A stretch of 64,000 nt of DNA from an uncultured Saprospiraceae bacterium. GTDB lineage: Bacteria; Bacteroidota; Bacteroidia; Chitinophagales; Saprospiraceae. Within the stretch, counting starts at the first letter, position 1; each line of letters begins with the position of its first letter. This document shows positions 34,066-42,149 of this stretch, piece by piece. The notes under the pieces were generated by a model. That model was given only the letters and a program-made list of their open reading frames with translations, made no database searches and was not told the DNA's origin. Position numbers and translations under genes: made by a program. The DNA lies in contig CALJOK010000037.1 of NCBI GenBank assembly GCA_937981555.1, forward strand, positions 22,623 to 86,622. Direction: 5' to 3'.

Positions 34066-34995
34066 ATGACTCAGACGGAACTCAGTACCAAGCATGTTTT
34101 GGGAATTAAATATCTAACTCCTCAGGATATTCAATTGATTTTTGAAACAGCTGAAAATTTTAAAGAAGTCATTAATCGACCTATCAAAAAAGTCCCCTCG
34201 CTTAGAGATGTAACTGTCGCAAATTTATTTTTTGAAAATTCTACTCGAACTCGAATTTCATTTGAGTTGGCTGAAAAAAGACTTTCTGCAGACACGGTTA
34301 ATTTTTCCGCATCTTCCTCTTCTGTCAAAAAAGGAGAATCACTTTTAGATACAGTCAACAATATTTTATCCATGAAAGTGGACATGGTGGTCATGCGTCA
34401 TCCTGCACCTGGAGCACCTGCTTTTTTAGCAAAACATATTGACGCAAACATAATCAATGCTGGAGACGGAACTCATGAGCATCCTACGCAAGCCTTGCTA
34501 GATGCTTTTTCGATGAGAGAAAAATTAGGTGATCTGCGTGGTAAAAAAATTGTCATTGTAGGAGATATTTTGCATTCAAGAGTTGCCTTGAGCAATATTT
34601 TTTGCTTGCAGAAATTAGGTGCAAAAGTCAAAGTATGCGGGCCACCAACCCTCATTCCAAAATATATCAAAGAATTAAATGTTGGCGTTGAATATGACAT
34701 TAGGAAAGCATTGGAATGGTGTGATGTCGCCAACGTTTTAAGAATTCAATTAGAGCGTCAAGACATTAAATATTTTCCATCGATTCGGGAATACACTCAA
34801 TATTATGGCGTTAATAAAGAAATGTTAGATAGTCTAAATAGTGATGTAATCATCATGCATCCAGGTCCAATTAATCGAGGCGTAGAATTAACAAGTGATG
34901 TAGCAGATTCAGACCAATCTATCATTTTACAGCAAGTAGAAAATGGCGTAGCGATTAGAATGGCTGTACTTTATCTCTTAGCGGCAAAACGATAA
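34066..34995 (+). CDS. pyrB: Aspartate carbamoyltransferase catalytic subunit
   Basis: The 309-residue enzyme condenses carbamoyl phosphate and aspartate in pyrimidine synthesis. The carbamoyl-phosphate-binding FFENSTRTRISFE motif, the DGTHEHPTQALLD region and the MHPGPINRGVE motif are intact. Length matches the catalytic chain (300-310). It follows pyrR by 32 nt, so a pyrR-pyrB transcript is expected. No regulatory subunit (pyrI) gene follows; instead a 285-bp AT-rich gap leads to a coiled-coil protein gene. Confidence 0.96.
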   Translation: MTQTELSTKHVLGIKYLTPQDIQLIFETAENFKEVINRPIKKVPSLRDVTVANLFFENSTRTRISFELAEKRLSADTVNFSASSSSVKKGESLLDTVNNILSMKVDMVVMRHPAPGAPAFLAKHIDANIINAGDGTHEHPTQALLDAFSMREKLGDLRGKKIVIVGDILHSRVALSNIFCLQKLGAKVKVCGPPTLIPKYIKELNVGVEYDIRKALEWCDVANVLRIQLERQDIKYFPSIREYTQYYGVNKEMLDSLNSDVIIMHPGPINRGVELTSDVADSDQSIILQQVENGVAIRMAVLYLLAAKR

Positions 34996-35280
34996 TTAAC
35001 TTTCATCATTCAAAGGCAACCTTCCCTTAGTTATTTACATCTAATAAGTAACTCAAATTTATTCAAAATTATATAAAACTATAAAGTGTTGTTAATCAAC
35101 AATTTAGAGTGCTTTTTTATTTATTTATTGATAATAATCAAATCTAATAACCCTCTTTTTCTGATAGAAACCATAATTACCGTATTCTAATTGAAAATGA
35201 TAATAAGCACTTTTTTATTTTCAAAATACGTTTTAAATTTTTCGATGTACTTAGTTATCTTGTGAAAAAAAAATCAACAT
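34996..35280. other. Intergenic gap between pyrB and the coiled-coil gene
   Basis: I see no gene in this AT-rich gap. It contains a 14-bp interrupted palindrome TTGTTAATCAACAA (35089-35102) upstream of a GCTTTTTTATTTATTT stretch. This could be a pyrB terminator or an operator of the coiled-coil gene; neither is firm. Confidence 0.4.
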
Positions 35281-38200
35281 ATGAGCCTTACGAAACTTTA
35301 TCTTTTAATCGTTTTTTCAATATTTTCTGTAGGAGTATTATCTGCGCAAAATTGTGGAAGTATAATTTCTGAAAATAAGAAAATAGGAGGAACACATTTT
35401 CTGAGAACAGCTGAACAAATATTAGTTGTAAGAGGGACTTATTCTTATAGCCTAGAATTGATAAATGATGATCAAGGAATTACTGCAAAATTTACTTCCA
35501 AAAATGGAGTTGATTTGAATGAAGGTGATGAAGTGATTTTTATGGATAAAAACAAAACCAGAAAAAGTTATCGATTTATTGAAACTGGAGAAATCACTAA
35601 CAATCGAGGAGCACCTACCCAAACTAATGTTTTAGATTTGGATATTGCTGCAATAAATTGGTTTGCAACTACAACAATAAGCACTATCTACATAAGAAAT
35701 TATGTAAGTAGTCGAATGGTGAAATTTACGGTAAATGCCAATCGGCAAAAAGAGTTTAAAGCTATGGCAACTTGTTTTAATGTTACTGTAGATAAAAGTC
35801 AAGTTAATGATGCAGTTCTGGCAGGAAATGATTTTTCTCCTAATAGTGGAGGTTCCTCTGGAGCAAGTGGAGGAGGGACTGGTGGTTCCACCAAACCAGG
35901 AAGAGTACAGAGAATTACAGATCCGAGTTTGTTGAATGATGATGAAACTAAAGCACTTCGAAAAGAATTAGCAGACACGAAACAGAATCTTCGAGATGAA
36001 ATTCAAGCAGAAAAAGATAAAGGAGAACGAATCAAAGAAACCTTGCAAAAAGAAGTTGCGGCTGCAAGAGAGCAAGCTGCTCAAAAGAAATCGGAATATG
36101 CTAATGAAGTGCTAGCAGCAAGAAAGAATTCACAAATCGAAATTGAGAAATCTCAACAAGAGGTTGCTGCTTCGGTTGGAGACGCTAGAGAAAAAGCCTC
36201 TGGTGAAATTGAAAAAATTAATTTGAATGTTGTTGAAGCAAAACAAAAAGCTGGAGAAGAAATTCAAAAAGCAAAGTTAGATAGCGCTCAAGAAGTAGCT
36301 GATGCTCGAAAAAAATCAGCTGAAGAGATTAAAGCGATTAAAGAAAAACTTGATTTTGCAAAATTAGAATATGCAGATGAGGTTTCTGCTGCAAAAGAAA
36401 ATGCACAAAATGAATTGTCAAATATTAGAGAAGAAACGAAACAAGTCATTCTCGAGGCAAGAGAAAGTGCTAAGAAGGAAAAAAATAAAACAACGCTAGA
36501 TGTTGTCGAAACTAAAAAAACGGCATCAGAACAAATTCTTCAAGTAAAAGAAGAGACAGCTGAAAAAGTAGCACAAGTTAGAGAAAACGGAGTTTTGGAG
36601 AAACAGAAGATTGCTTTTGAAATTGCTGAAGCTAGGCGAAAAGGGGAAGAAGAGAAAGCATTGATTTTGGAAAATAATGCTTCAGAGGTAGCTGAAATGA
36701 AAGAGAATGTTGCCAAGCAAAAAGAAGTCTCTGCAACGGAAGTAGCTGAAACTAAAAAGAATGCCTCAGAAGAAATAAGTAATACTAAAAAACAAGTGGC
36801 CGAAGAAAAAGCAAAAGCTAAGTCTGAGGTAGAAAGTACTCAACAACAAAGTGCAGAAGAAATTGCTGCTACAAAAGCGAAAGCAGAAGAAGAAAAGATG
36901 TCAACTGCTCAAGGGGTTATCGATGCAAAAACTAAAGCAGCTCAAACTATTCAAGAAATAAGTAAAGAGGAAGCAGAAAAAGTTAAAGTTGCTCAAGCAA
37001 AAGCAGCAGAGGAGAAAGGTAAGATTGCATCAGAAGTGGCTGCTGCTAGAGAAAAGGCGCAAGCGGAAATTACGAGAATTCAAGAAGAAGTTAAAAAACA
37101 AATTGAGGCTTCAAAAATTGCAGAGGAAAAAGCTCAAAAAGAGGCTGCTGAAGCGGTTGCATCAGCTAAGAAAAGAGCAGAAGAAGAAATAGCAAAAGCT
37201 CAAAAAGAAGCCGCGACTAATGTCTCTACTGCTAGTCAAAAAGCGGAAGATGCAAAGCAAACTTATGCTCAAGAGATAGCTGCCTCTCAGAAGGTTTCTC
37301 AAGATAAAATGAAAAAAATTCAAGAGGAAGTTGCAGCTAAAATCAAAGCAGCAAAAGAGAAAGAAAAGGAAACTAAAACTATGTCTGCTGGTGAAGTGGC
37401 AGCTGCAAAAGAACGAGCTGCAAGTGAAGTGAGAAAAGCACAAGAAACAGCTGCGAAAGAAGTCGCAAAGGCAAAAGAGCGAGAAGCTTTGGCTCAACAA
37501 GAGTCTGCTAATAATGTAGCCGAATCCAAAAGAAATGCTGCTGAAGCAGTTGCTAAAATCAAACAAGATGAAGCAGAGGGGATTAAGGTTACAAAAGAAA
37601 ATGCAGCTAATGAAAAACAAAAAGTAGCTAATCAAGTAGCAGAAGCAAAACAACGAGCAGCAAAAGAATTGGCCTTGACTAAAGAGCAATTGACTAATGA
37701 GGTAAAAGCATCAAAAGAGAATGCAGCAAAAGCAAAGGAAGAAGCTGCACTTGCTGTTTTGGAAGCGAGAAAGGAATCAGCTGCTAAAGTTTCTTCTACT
37801 CAAGAGGAATCAGCTAATGAAGTAGCTACCATAAAAATGCAAGCGGTCGAAGCTATTGCTAAGTCGAAAAAAGAAACTGCTGTCAAATTGGAGGGAATGG
37901 CTGAACAAGTAGTTGAAGCAGAGCAAAAAGCTAAGGAAGAAATGGCTGCCTTGAAAATTCAGATGGTGGAAGAAGAAGCGAAGACGCGAAATGAAAGTAA
38001 AACTAAAAAGGAGCAATACATTAAAGATGCGGAAGAGGCTAGATTAAAATCATTAGAGGAAATTTCGGCTTCTCAAAAACAAAGTTCTGACGAAATTTAC
38101 GAAGCTAAACAGCAATCAAAGTTGGAGATTTCGAAAGTTAAAGAAGATGCAAAAGGACAAATAAATGAGCAAAAATTATTAATTAAAGAAGAAGAAGCAA

Positions 38201-38340
38201 AGTTGAAAACTGCTCAGGAAAAACGGATTCAAGCAGAACAAGATTTGAAGAAGTTTGAAGATCTCCAATTGCAAATTAAAACGGCTGAAGAGAAGTTGAA
38301 AAAAATAAAAGAGGATATTAAAAAAGAGAATAATAAATAA
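35281..38340 (+). CDS. Very long secreted Ala/Lys/Glu coiled-coil protein
   Basis: The 1019-residue protein has a signal peptide (residues 1-23, ending LSAQ), an N-terminal beta-rich domain (about 24-178), a Gly/Ser linker (188-205) and then about 800 residues of uninterrupted helix rich in Ala, Lys, Glu. The helical part follows 11-residue phasing: EVAAAKERAAS, EVRKAQETAAK and EVAKAKEREAL run in tandem, with 7-residue inserts such as KKSEYAN or AQQESAN giving 18-residue steps. Such hendecad coils run straight or right-handed, as in rigid stalks or LEA-like proteins. No T9SS tail is seen. No homolog is recognised. It would be about 120 nm long as a single helix, so it is a plausible periplasmic or surface spacer. 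Confidence 0.7.
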   Translation: MSLTKLYLLIVFSIFSVGVLSAQNCGSIISENKKIGGTHFLRTAEQILVVRGTYSYSLELINDDQGITAKFTSKNGVDLNEGDEVIFMDKNKTRKSYRFIETGEITNNRGAPTQTNVLDLDIAAINWFATTTISTIYIRNYVSSRMVKFTVNANRQKEFKAMATCFNVTVDKSQVNDAVLAGNDFSPNSGGSSGASGGGTGGSTKPGRVQRITDPSLLNDDETKALRKELADTKQNLRDEIQAEKDKGERIKETLQKEVAAAREQAAQKKSEYANEVLAARKNSQIEIEKSQQEVAASVGDAREKASGEIEKINLNVVEAKQKAGEEIQKAKLDSAQEVADARKKSAEEIKAIKEKLDFAKLEYADEVSAAKENAQNELSNIREETKQVILEARESAKKEKNKTTLDVVETKKTASEQILQVKEETAEKVAQVRENGVLEKQKIAFEIAEARRKGEEEKALILENNASEVAEMKENVAKQKEVSATEVAETKKNASEEISNTKKQVAEEKAKAKSEVESTQQQSAEEIAATKAKAEEEKMSTAQGVIDAKTKAAQTIQEISKEEAEKVKVAQAKAAEEKGKIASEVAAAREKAQAEITRIQEEVKKQIEASKIAEEKAQKEAAEAVASAKKRAEEEIAKAQKEAATNVSTASQKAEDAKQTYAQEIAASQKVSQDKMKKIQEEVAAKIKAAKEKEKETKTMSAGEVAAAKERAASEVRKAQETAAKEVAKAKEREALAQQESANNVAESKRNAAEAVAKIKQDEAEGIKVTKENAANEKQKVANQVAEAKQRAAKELALTKEQLTNEVKASKENAAKAKEEAALAVLEARKESAAKVSSTQEESANEVATIKMQAVEAIAKSKKETAVKLEGMAEQVVEAEQKAKEEMAALKIQMVEEEAKTRNESKTKKEQYIKDAEEARLKSLEEISASQKQSSDEIYEAKQQSKLEISKVKEDAKGQINEQKLLIKEEEAKLKTAQEKRIQAEQDLKKFEDLQLQIKTAEEKLKKIKEDIKKENNK

Positions 38341-38345
38341 GGAGT

Positions 38346-38386
38346 AAAAAAAAGTCCCATTTGAATTTCAAATAGGACTTTTTTTT
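38346..38386. terminator. Terminator between coiled-coil and kinase genes
   Basis: A run of A then GTCC, an ATTTGAA/TTCAAAT core and GGAC then a run of T form an almost perfect stem (one C/A mismatch). The A and T tails on both sides allow it to serve both convergent genes. Confidence 0.8.
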
Positions 38387-38431
38387 GATGATGAAAACGT
38401 TTTATAAGTGAATGGTTTTTAAATTTTGAAT

Positions 38432-39763
38432 TTAGATTTCAACACCAAGTAAATTTTTATCTTTTATTTGTTCTTTACTTTTTTCACTCCAAAGAATGGA
38501 TTTGGGAAAAGTAATATGAAAAATACTTCCTTCATTTAATTTTGAAGTAACCCAAATTTTACCACCCTGATTTTGAACTATTTTTTTACAAACAGCTAAG
38601 CCTATTCCTGTTCCTTGATATTCATTTTTGGTATGCAAACGTTGGAACATCTCAAAAATCTTTTTAAAATAAGCTTCTTCCATTCCAATCCCATTGTCTT
38701 TAATCATAAAATAAAGCTCCGTCTCTTTTTCTAAATATTGAACAGAAACTAATTTGTGATGACCATGATTATATTTTAATCCATTGTCAATTAGATTTTG
38801 AAAAAGCTGTTTGAAAATAGTAAAATCAGATTCAATTTCAGGAAGTGGACTGACTTGAACTTTTCCATCTAAATAAAAATCTTTAGAATCTATATGAGAT
38901 ACGATTTGTTTTAAGACTTTATTCAGATCTACTTTTTCTTTCTTTAGAACTCTATTTTTTGATTTGGAATATTCTAAAATATCTTCAATTAAATGCTGCA
39001 TTTGATCTGCATTAGTTGAAATAATATCTAGAAATTCTTGACCTTCTTCATCAATTTGATTTTTATATCTTTTATTAAAAAGAGTAATAAAACTTATTAC
39101 ACTTCTAAGTGGACTTTTTAAGTCATGCGAAGCAATGTATGCAAAACGTTCCAATTCCTGATTGGAATTTTTAAGTTCAGAATTTGTTTTCTTTAATTGT
39201 TGGTTAACCTTACTTAATCCTATTTGAAAATTTCTAAAGGTTGAAACGAAAATGAGGACTCCAAAAATAAAACTAATTGTCCAAGTAATATTTAATACTA
39301 AAGGAGTTAATTGTTGTTCAAAAGGATATCCGAATATTTGAGCAGTAGCAAGTACGATAAAACTAACTAGAATAGTTCCCGCCCAAAACAAAGCTATTTT
39401 TTCTTTAAAAAATAAAAACGAAACAGGACAAATACAGAATAACCAAAATAAGTAAGGAGAAGAAATTCCGCCTGTAAAATACATCATACTCAAGCAGATA
39501 ATTAAAATCTGTAAAACGAAATAATTCCCACTAGTAGTTAAGTTTTTATTAAAGTTCAAAACTAAAAAATATCCCAAAGCAGCTAAGGAAGAATAAAACA
39601 TGATGTAAGCTCCTTCAATAAAATCAATAAAAAGAAAAACTGGAACAAAAGATAAAGAAACAAACAAGAGGATAAGATCAACAATAATAATAGAATATAT
39701 TGAACGAAACACTTTTCGATCAGCATGATACTTTTGTGGAATAAGAGATTTAATAAATGACAT
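38432..39763 (-). CDS. Membrane sensor histidine kinase
   Basis: The 443-residue kinase has six membrane segments in the first 175 residues with no large extracytoplasmic loop, a short coiled coil (about 183-207), a HisKA domain with phosphoacceptor H213 in ASHDLKSPLRS, and an ATPase domain with N box QNLIDNGLKYNHG, G1 DNGIGM and G2 GTGIGLAVCKKIV. No receiver domain and no adjacent response-regulator gene are present, so it is an orphan. The curli-locus response regulator about 28 kb away also lacks a kinase partner; a pairing is possible but untested. Confidence 0.92.
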   Translation of the reverse strand: MSFIKSLIPQKYHADRKVFRSIYSIIIVDLILLFVSLSFVPVFLFIDFIEGAYIMFYSSLAALGYFLVLNFNKNLTTSGNYFVLQILIICLSMMYFTGGISSPYLFWLFCICPVSFLFFKEKIALFWAGTILVSFIVLATAQIFGYPFEQQLTPLVLNITWTISFIFGVLIFVSTFRNFQIGLSKVNQQLKKTNSELKNSNQELERFAYIASHDLKSPLRSVISFITLFNKRYKNQIDEEGQEFLDIISTNADQMQHLIEDILEYSKSKNRVLKKEKVDLNKVLKQIVSHIDSKDFYLDGKVQVSPLPEIESDFTIFKQLFQNLIDNGLKYNHGHHKLVSVQYLEKETELYFMIKDNGIGMEEAYFKKIFEMFQRLHTKNEYQGTGIGLAVCKKIVQNQGGKIWVTSKLNEGSIFHITFPKSILWSEKSKEQIKDKNLLGVEI

Positions 39764-39825
39764 TTACGAATATTATGTGTACTTATTTGTTATTCTTTTG
39801 TGATACAAACTTTGTTCCTTTCCTG

Positions 39826-39833
39826 TAGATTTG
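39826..39833 (+). promoter_or_regulatory. TAGATTTG -7 box upstream of the DM13 lipoprotein gene
   Basis: TAGATTTG fits the TAnnTTTG pattern and lies 54 nt before the start codon of the DM13 lipoprotein, a suitable leader length. No clear TTG element at the expected upstream distance was found. Confidence 0.5.
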
Positions 39834-39887
39834 TGTACATATTAAAAATTAATGAATTCAATCTATTTAATTTAAATTTTACGAAAA

Positions 39888-40571
39888 ATGAGTAAAAATG
39901 TTTTTGCCATCTTAATTTTTGGAATAATAGTCTTAAATGGCTGTATTGGTGATGATATCATCGAGGATAGAATCGATCCTGTAGTGAGGATTTCTAATGC
40001 TATTGATACTTTGAAAGATGGGACTTCTTACCAATTTGAAGCTTCTTTTTTTGACCAAGTAGGTATGCAAACAATGATTGATTTAACCTGGAATAGCTCT
40101 GATGAAAATATCATTTCAATTTCTGAAACAGGACTTGCCAATGCTCTTCAGATTGGAAATACTTTAATCACCGTCGATGGGTTGGCTCCTTCAGGAGAAG
40201 AAGTATCAGAGGAGTTATTAGTTGAAGTTGGTGAAGAAACGATTGTCTCTGTTTCAGAAAGAACAGGAACTTTACAGACAACGAGCTCCTATGAATTGAA
40301 AGGTGATTTTGTGTTGAAGGAAGAAGGAGGTGTGTTAAAACTTACCTTTGCTGATAATTACCAAGCATCAACGGCACTTCCAGGGTTGTATATTTATTTG
40401 ACCAATAATCCTTCAACTAATTCAGGTGCTTTTGAGATAGGCGCGGTGACTGAATTTGACGGAGCACATTCTTACGATCTACCAAGCACGATGGATTTGA
40501 TGGATTACGAATATGTTTTGTATTTCTGTAAACCTTTTAATGTGAAAGTAGGGGATGGGCAGTTTAATTAA
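39888..40571 (+). CDS. Lipoprotein with Ig-like (Big_2) and DM13 domains
   Basis: The 227-residue lipoprotein (lipobox VLNGC, Cys19) has a bacterial Ig-like domain at about 27-122 (DPVVRISNAIDTLKDG, DLTWNSSDENIISISETG) and a C-terminal DM13 domain at about 127-227: GTLQTTSSYELKGDFVL, DNYQASTALPGLYIYL, DYEYVLYFCKPFNVKVG. The YFCKPF cysteine is the conserved one proposed to be redox active in DM13. DM13 has been predicted to take part in electron transfer or hydroxylation chemistry in other proteins. It is followed after 80 nt by an outer membrane barrel gene, so the two probably work together at the envelope. Confidence 0.8.
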   Translation: MSKNVFAILIFGIIVLNGCIGDDIIEDRIDPVVRISNAIDTLKDGTSYQFEASFFDQVGMQTMIDLTWNSSDENIISISETGLANALQIGNTLITVDGLAPSGEEVSEELLVEVGEETIVSVSERTGTLQTTSSYELKGDFVLKEEGGVLKLTFADNYQASTALPGLYIYLTNNPSTNSGAFEIGAVTEFDGAHSYDLPSTMDLMDYEYVLYFCKPFNVKVGDGQFN

Positions 40572-40651
40572 TTTTTGTAAAAGTATTGTTATTAAAAGAT
40601 CAATTAATATTTGATCTCTTATTTTTTTGAATTTAAAAAATCATTTTCAAA

Positions 40652-41521
40652 ATGAGACGAATATATTTAATTATAGTTTTAGCTTTCTTCTTTTCCAATT
40701 TCGCTAATGCTGGTGGCGGTTGGACTCAACCAAAAGGCGGTATTTATTTAAAACTTTCAGAGTGGTGGATTATTTCCAATCAACATTATACTGATGCTGG
40801 ATTGATTGACCCCAACACAACAAGTGGGATTTTTAATACTAGTTTTTATGGTGAATATGGAATTACTGATCGTTGGACAGCCATTGCATATGTTCCATTT
40901 TTTAGTAGATCTTATATGAACAACGTAATCTCAGGAACAACAGGCGAAGTCTTAATTCCAGGAGAAGCAATTAATTCATTTGGAGATACAGATTTAAGTA
41001 TAAAATATGCTTTGAATAAAAATGGACTTATTAGAACTGCCGCAACGTTGACTTTAGGATTGCCCTTAGGAAATAATTCAGGCGGTTCTCAAGGAAATTT
41101 GCAAACTGGCGACGGTGAATTTAATCAGTTATTACAATTGGATGCAAGCTCTTCATTTCAAATAAAAAACACTTCTATTTATGGAACAGCTACGGTTGGT
41201 TTTAATAATAGGAATAAAGGATTTTCAGATGAGTTTAGATATGGAATTGAAGTTGGAGCTGGTTTATTAAAAAATAAACTTTGGTTGATTGGAAGAATAA
41301 CTGGAGTGGAATCATTTCAAAATGGAACACTTGCAAGTGATTCCAATAGCACAAGTATTTTTGCCAATAATTCAGAATTTACAAGTTATTCAGTTGAGGC
41401 GGCAGTTTATTTAACAAAGCGATTTGGAGTATCTGCTAGTTATGCTTCTGCTTTTCGAGGACAGATTATTTTTGCCAATCCATCTTATTCGGTAGGAGTA
41501 TTCTTAGATTTGACAAAATAG
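40652..41521 (+). CDS. Outer membrane beta-barrel, transporter-like
   Basis: The 289-residue protein has a signal peptide (IYLIIVLAFFFSNFANA) and strands typical of outer membrane channels in the phenol-degradation MetA/transporter-like group: GGIYLKLSEWWIISNQ, GEYGITDRWTAIAYVPFF, FGDTDLSIKYAL, TAATLTLGLPLGN, AAVYLTKRFGVSASYASAF. It ends in FLDLTK rather than a C-terminal phenylalanine. It follows a DM13 lipoprotein, probably as an operon. Substrate is not known. Confidence 0.8.
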   Translation: MRRIYLIIVLAFFFSNFANAGGGWTQPKGGIYLKLSEWWIISNQHYTDAGLIDPNTTSGIFNTSFYGEYGITDRWTAIAYVPFFSRSYMNNVISGTTGEVLIPGEAINSFGDTDLSIKYALNKNGLIRTAATLTLGLPLGNNSGGSQGNLQTGDGEFNQLLQLDASSSFQIKNTSIYGTATVGFNNRNKGFSDEFRYGIEVGAGLLKNKLWLIGRITGVESFQNGTLASDSNSTSIFANNSEFTSYSVEAAVYLTKRFGVSASYASAFRGQIIFANPSYSVGVFLDLTK

Positions 41522-41530
41522 GAAAATAAA

Positions 41531-41572
41531 TATTGGAGGATTTGAATTTTCGAAAAGTCAAATCCTCCAATA
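41531..41572. terminator. 15-bp bidirectional terminator
   Basis: TATTGGAGGATTTGA and its exact complement enclose a 12-nt loop. It sits 9 nt after the barrel gene and 4 nt after the convergent GlsB-like gene. The stem is perfect. Confidence 0.85.
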
Positions 41573-41576
41573 AAAA

Positions 41577-41909
41577 TTATCTTTTTCTTCGACCACCTTT
41601 TAACATTCTACCCACCCACATAATCAAGATTGAACCTAAAGTTGCAGATACAATCATTCCCACAAAATTTTGAGGTAATTGAACGCCAAAAGTATTGTCA
41701 ATAATTTTCACAATTCCTGCCCCTGCAGTTATTCCTAAAAAATTGAAAATTGTTCCTCCAACAACCGCTCCAGCAATGCCAAGAATAGCATTTGTCACAA
41801 ATCCAAAATGATCTCCTTTCATAATTCTTGCGGCTAAAGTTCCAGAGAGTGCGCCCACTAAAACCATAACGATAAGTTTCATAACATTGCCATCAAATAA
41901 GCTTTCCAT
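41577..41909 (-). CDS. GlsB/YeaQ/YmgE-family membrane protein
   Basis: The 110-residue protein is a small transglycosylase-associated/GlsB-type membrane protein with three hydrophobic segments and the family glycine patterns GALSGTLAARIMKGDHFGFV, GIAGAVVGGTIFNFLG and ATLGSILIMWVGRMLKGG. These proteins are stress-responsive and of unknown biochemical function. It is a single gene converging with the barrel gene. Family members are usually about 80-90 residues, so the N-terminus (MESLFDGNV) may be slightly long. Confidence 0.9.
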   Translation of the reverse strand: MESLFDGNVMKLIVMVLVGALSGTLAARIMKGDHFGFVTNAILGIAGAVVGGTIFNFLGITAGAGIVKIIDNTFGVQLPQNFVGMIVSATLGSILIMWVGRMLKGGRRKR

Positions 41910-42101
41910 AAAATAGTGTATTTGTTTTGTTAATAAATTTTGAAGAGCAAATTTATATAAATTTAATTTAACCTTTGGTAAGGTTCATTATGAAATAATT
42001 ACTTAGATCTTTTAACAATTTTTTTTTTAACAAAATGATTATCAGCCCGTTAAATAAAAATTAAGACTCGCTCGAAGGCTTTTTTTTATCAACAAGCGTT
42101 A

Positions 42102-42109
42102 TATCTTTG
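42102..42109 (+). promoter_or_regulatory. TATCTTTG -7 box upstream of the LptF/LptG-type gene
   Basis: TATCTTTG fits TAnnTTTG and lies 40 nt before the TTG start codon of the permease gene. This gives a short but normal leader. Confidence 0.6.
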
Positions 42110-42149
42110 AGACTTAGTTGAAAGATAAAATTTAATTGAAATTTTTGAT

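Noticed and set aside
36989..37689. Open frames within the coiled-coil gene on both strands
   Set aside because: They are shadows of the repetitive Lys/Glu/Ala codons, with low-complexity translations and no independent start signals.
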